Shown one piece after another: positions 62,370 to 64,000 of a stretch of 64,000 bases of DNA (within the stretch, counting starts at the first letter, position 1; each line of letters starts with the position of its first letter). The notes beneath the pieces were generated by a model. It saw nothing but the letters and a program-made list of their open reading frames with translations. It did not search any database and had not been told where the DNA came from. The stretch comes from Sulfitobacter aestuariivivens (GTDB taxonomy: Bacteria > Pseudomonadota > Alphaproteobacteria > Rhodobacterales > Rhodobacteraceae), in the NCBI RefSeq assembly GCF_014763045.1, contig NZ_JACTAG010000001.1, positions 1,798,001 to 1,862,000 on the forward strand, written 5' to 3'. The translations under genes were made by a program, and so were the position numbers.

Positions 62370-62388
62370 TATGGATGGTATATGGATG
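62370..62388 (-). promoter_or_regulatory. Candidate operator: two direct TATGGATG copies
   Basis: TATGGATG occurs at 62370-62377 and 62381-62388, an 11-bp spacing that places both on one DNA face, as RHH dimers prefer. The pair lies 17-35 nt upstream of the RHH gene start, where a repressor would block transcription or initiation. The regulator identity is inferred from adjacency. Confidence 0.45.
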
Positions 62389-63003
62389 TTTTAGGCCATC
62401 TACAACTGCAATTTTGAGTGCCGCAGGGTAAACACCGCCCCCACATCCGGAATCGAAGGTTGAGACCCGCGCCCAGGGCCCCTCTCAGGATCGTCGCCAT
62501 AGTCCATGCGCTTGGAAGACATCATCAGCCCTTCAACATCGCCTTTGCCTGCTATGCATTGCACTTCGTCAGCATCCGCAATCAATTCGATTGCCCCCCT
62601 GACGACATCCCTCGGATCAGTTTGCTGCCATCAGGTTTGGCACGCAGATCGGCCAGAGTGTTCAATTGCGATTCACTGGTGCCTGTGGACGATTTGATCC
62701 GCTTTCGTCCATCAAAGAACTACCACAACTTAGCCGGGATCGTCCGCACGCTGAGCTACCTCCCAAAAGTCGGGCACTGGCGGAAGGTTCGATTTGTTGG
62801 TCGCTGATCCTGAACACGAAGGAGATCAGGGATGTCGAAGCAGAGACAACATCATCCCGTATCCCAGGCGAATGTCGGTTTAGGACTCACCCGACGATAA
62901 CCCCCCAATGGAAACGAGCGTTGCGTGAGGGCGCGTCGGGCCCCTTCGAGCGTGCCAGTCATGGACAGGCGTGGTTTGCAGAGCCGCGGCACTTGGACGG
63001 ATG
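62389..63003. other. Intergenic stretch without a supported gene
   Basis: About 615 nt upstream of the RHH operon and downstream of the aminotransferase stop. Short frames exist on both strands (for example 62400-62585 minus), but none has a recognisable family or a good start. It may contain remnants of a lost gene. No inverted ends or tRNA were identified. Confidence 0.5.
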
Positions 63004-64000
63004 CTATTGCGCGGCCTCGGCCAGCACACCATCAAGCGTTGTCACAATCATGTCGATGTCGTCTGAACCAATGGTCAACGGAGGGCGGATTTTCAGGATA
63101 TTGTCGTAAGGACCCTCGCTGCCGATCAGGATGCGCCGATCGCGCATCCGGTTCTTGACAAACGTGCAGAGTTCGGTCGCCTCCGATCCGTCCGACCGGA
63201 CAAGTTCAACGCCAATGAACAGACCCATGCCGCGCACGTCTCCGATGCAATCGTATTGCAATTCAAGGGCGCGCAGCCCCTGCAATAGTTGCGCGCCAGC
63301 GCGCTGGGCGTTCTCTTGCAGGCCTTCATCCTCGATGATCTGCAGCACCTCACTGCCGATCCTGCAAGACAAGGTCGAGCCGCCGAATGTCGAAAAGAAC
63401 TCGATCCCATTGTCGAAACTCTCGGCGATTTCGCGCGTGGTGATCACGACGCCTATTGGATGGCCATTGCCGATTGGTTTTCCCAGCACCACCACATCGG
63501 GACTGGCGCCTTGCTGTTCGAAACCGAAGTAGTGTTTGCCCAACCGGCCCAGTCCTGTCTGAACCTCGTCCGCGATGCAAATGCCACCTGCCGCGCGGAT
63601 CTTGTCATAGACTGCAGGCAAATACCCCGTCGGCGGAATGATCTGGCCCCCGACTGACGGGAATGTTTCAGCGATGAAACCCGCCACGCCCTGCTCCCGG
63701 AGAGTCAGCGCTGCAATGGCAGGATCGACCAGATCGGCGTACTTCCGGGCCCGGTCAGGATCATCCCGCCGGAAGGACCCGCGATAGTCATCTGCCACCT
63801 CGACCAGTTCGACCCAGTCCGTCTTGCCCACGCCACCCGGTTTGTTGAACTTGTAGGCCGAAATGGCGACGGCACCGGTGGTGTTGCCGTGATAGCCGTG
63901 GTCGGGGGTGACCATACCCTTTGCGCCGGTGTGGGCCCGCGCCAGCCGCAGCGCCAGTTCGTTCGCCTCTGACCCGGAATTTACGAAAAAGCAGACCTCC
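63004..64000 (-). CDS. Class III aminotransferase/phospho-lyase, partial
   Basis: The C-terminal 332 residues of a PLP enzyme; the N-terminal part lies beyond the right edge. Seen in order are FVNSGSEANELALRLARAHTG, GYHGNTTGAVAISAYKFNKPGG, IADEVQTGLGRLGKHYFGFE (PLP Asp), VVLGKPIGNGHPIGVV (Schiff-base Lys), FFSTFGGSTLS and SEGPYDNILKIRPPL. The pattern is closest to ethanolamine-phosphate phospho-lyase/AGXT2-like enzymes, which are sometimes the C-terminal part of kinase-peptidase-aminotransferase fusions. Whether this is a fusion cannot be seen here. Confidence 0.85.
   Translation of the reverse strand, partial: EVCFFVNSGSEANELALRLARAHTGAKGMVTPDHGYHGNTTGAVAISAYKFNKPGGVGKTDWVELVEVADDYRGSFRRDDPDRARKYADLVDPAIAALTLREQGVAGFIAETFPSVGGQIIPPTGYLPAVYDKIRAAGGICIADEVQTGLGRLGKHYFGFEQQGASPDVVVLGKPIGNGHPIGVVITTREIAESFDNGIEFFSTFGGSTLSCRIGSEVLQIIEDEGLQENAQRAGAQLLQGLRALELQYDCIGDVRGMGLFIGVELVRSDGSEATELCTFVKNRMRDRRILIGSEGPYDNILKIRPPLTIGSDDIDMIVTTLDGVLAEAAQ

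Noticed and set aside
1..64000. CRISPR array or prophage
   Set aside because: No regularly spaced repeats, cas genes or phage structural or integrase genes were found in the window.

Overview
The window looks like chromosomal DNA of a marine alphaproteobacterium of the order Rhodobacterales (Roseobacter group). This is inferred from gene content, not from a marker-gene search: an Entner-Doudoroff operon, short HisG paired with HisZ, xanthine dehydrogenase genes next to a BMP-type purine transporter, a dimethylglycine-dehydrogenase-like GcvT fusion, a solo LuxR, and GC-rich codon use throughout. Genes are dense, often joined by 1-4 nt overlaps, and nearly all look intact. No phage, CRISPR array or intact transposase was seen.

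Layout. 1-3307: gap-edd-eda on the minus strand behind a perfect LacI-type palindrome. 3454-6650: a TauD-like dioxygenase, a BadF-type kinase and a class III aminotransferase in one plus-strand operon. 6686-9191: a kinase-like gene, a 262-bp MITE-like element, a secreted YdhR-like protein and an AraC regulator. 9231-17208: hisG-hisZ-hisS, a crotonase, slyX and dnaE. 17388-18658: ArsR plus two SRPBCC proteins. 18793-28356: xdhABC continuing into an ABC transporter of the purine nucleoside type, with a small membrane protein between the permeases and a hairpin element after the ATPase gene. 28506-36382: an OYE-family enzyme, an orphan EctC-like gene coupled to a 2OG oxygenase, GST, aldo/keto reductase, FAD oxidoreductase, DUF938 methyltransferase, GH25 lipoprotein, DgkA and a membrane protein. 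36379-48208: DMGDH-like protein, lipase, FAD-linked glycolate/lactate-type dehydrogenase, gamma-glutamyltranspeptidase, D-2-hydroxyacid dehydrogenase, SH3 protein, haloalkane dehalogenase, quinone reductase and a BON-MscS channel. 48270-48344: tRNA-Gln. 48444-49941: an unknown protein and a solo LuxR. 50595-59117: a LivGFHMJ-type transporter beside an aspartate-dehydrogenase-like gene, two paralogous aldo/keto reductases (one fused to a Rid domain) and a small TIGR04076-like gene. 59699-62353: C45 hydrolase, PHB-depolymerase-type esterase and a ribbon-helix-helix regulator. 63004-64000: a class III aminotransferase cut by the window edge.

How the genes work together. The clearest logic is purine salvage (transporter plus xanthine dehydrogenase and its maturation factor) and Entner-Doudoroff sugar catabolism under a LacI-type operator. 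The least described parts are: the transport/AKR-Rid cluster at 50595-59117; the EctC-like/2OG-oxygenase pair at 29793-30992 with no ectA, ectB or ectD in the window; and a family of structured palindromic repeats. Two full copies of that repeat (39738-39844 and 43046-43149) show compensatory stem changes, and a related copy sits in frame inside xdhA.
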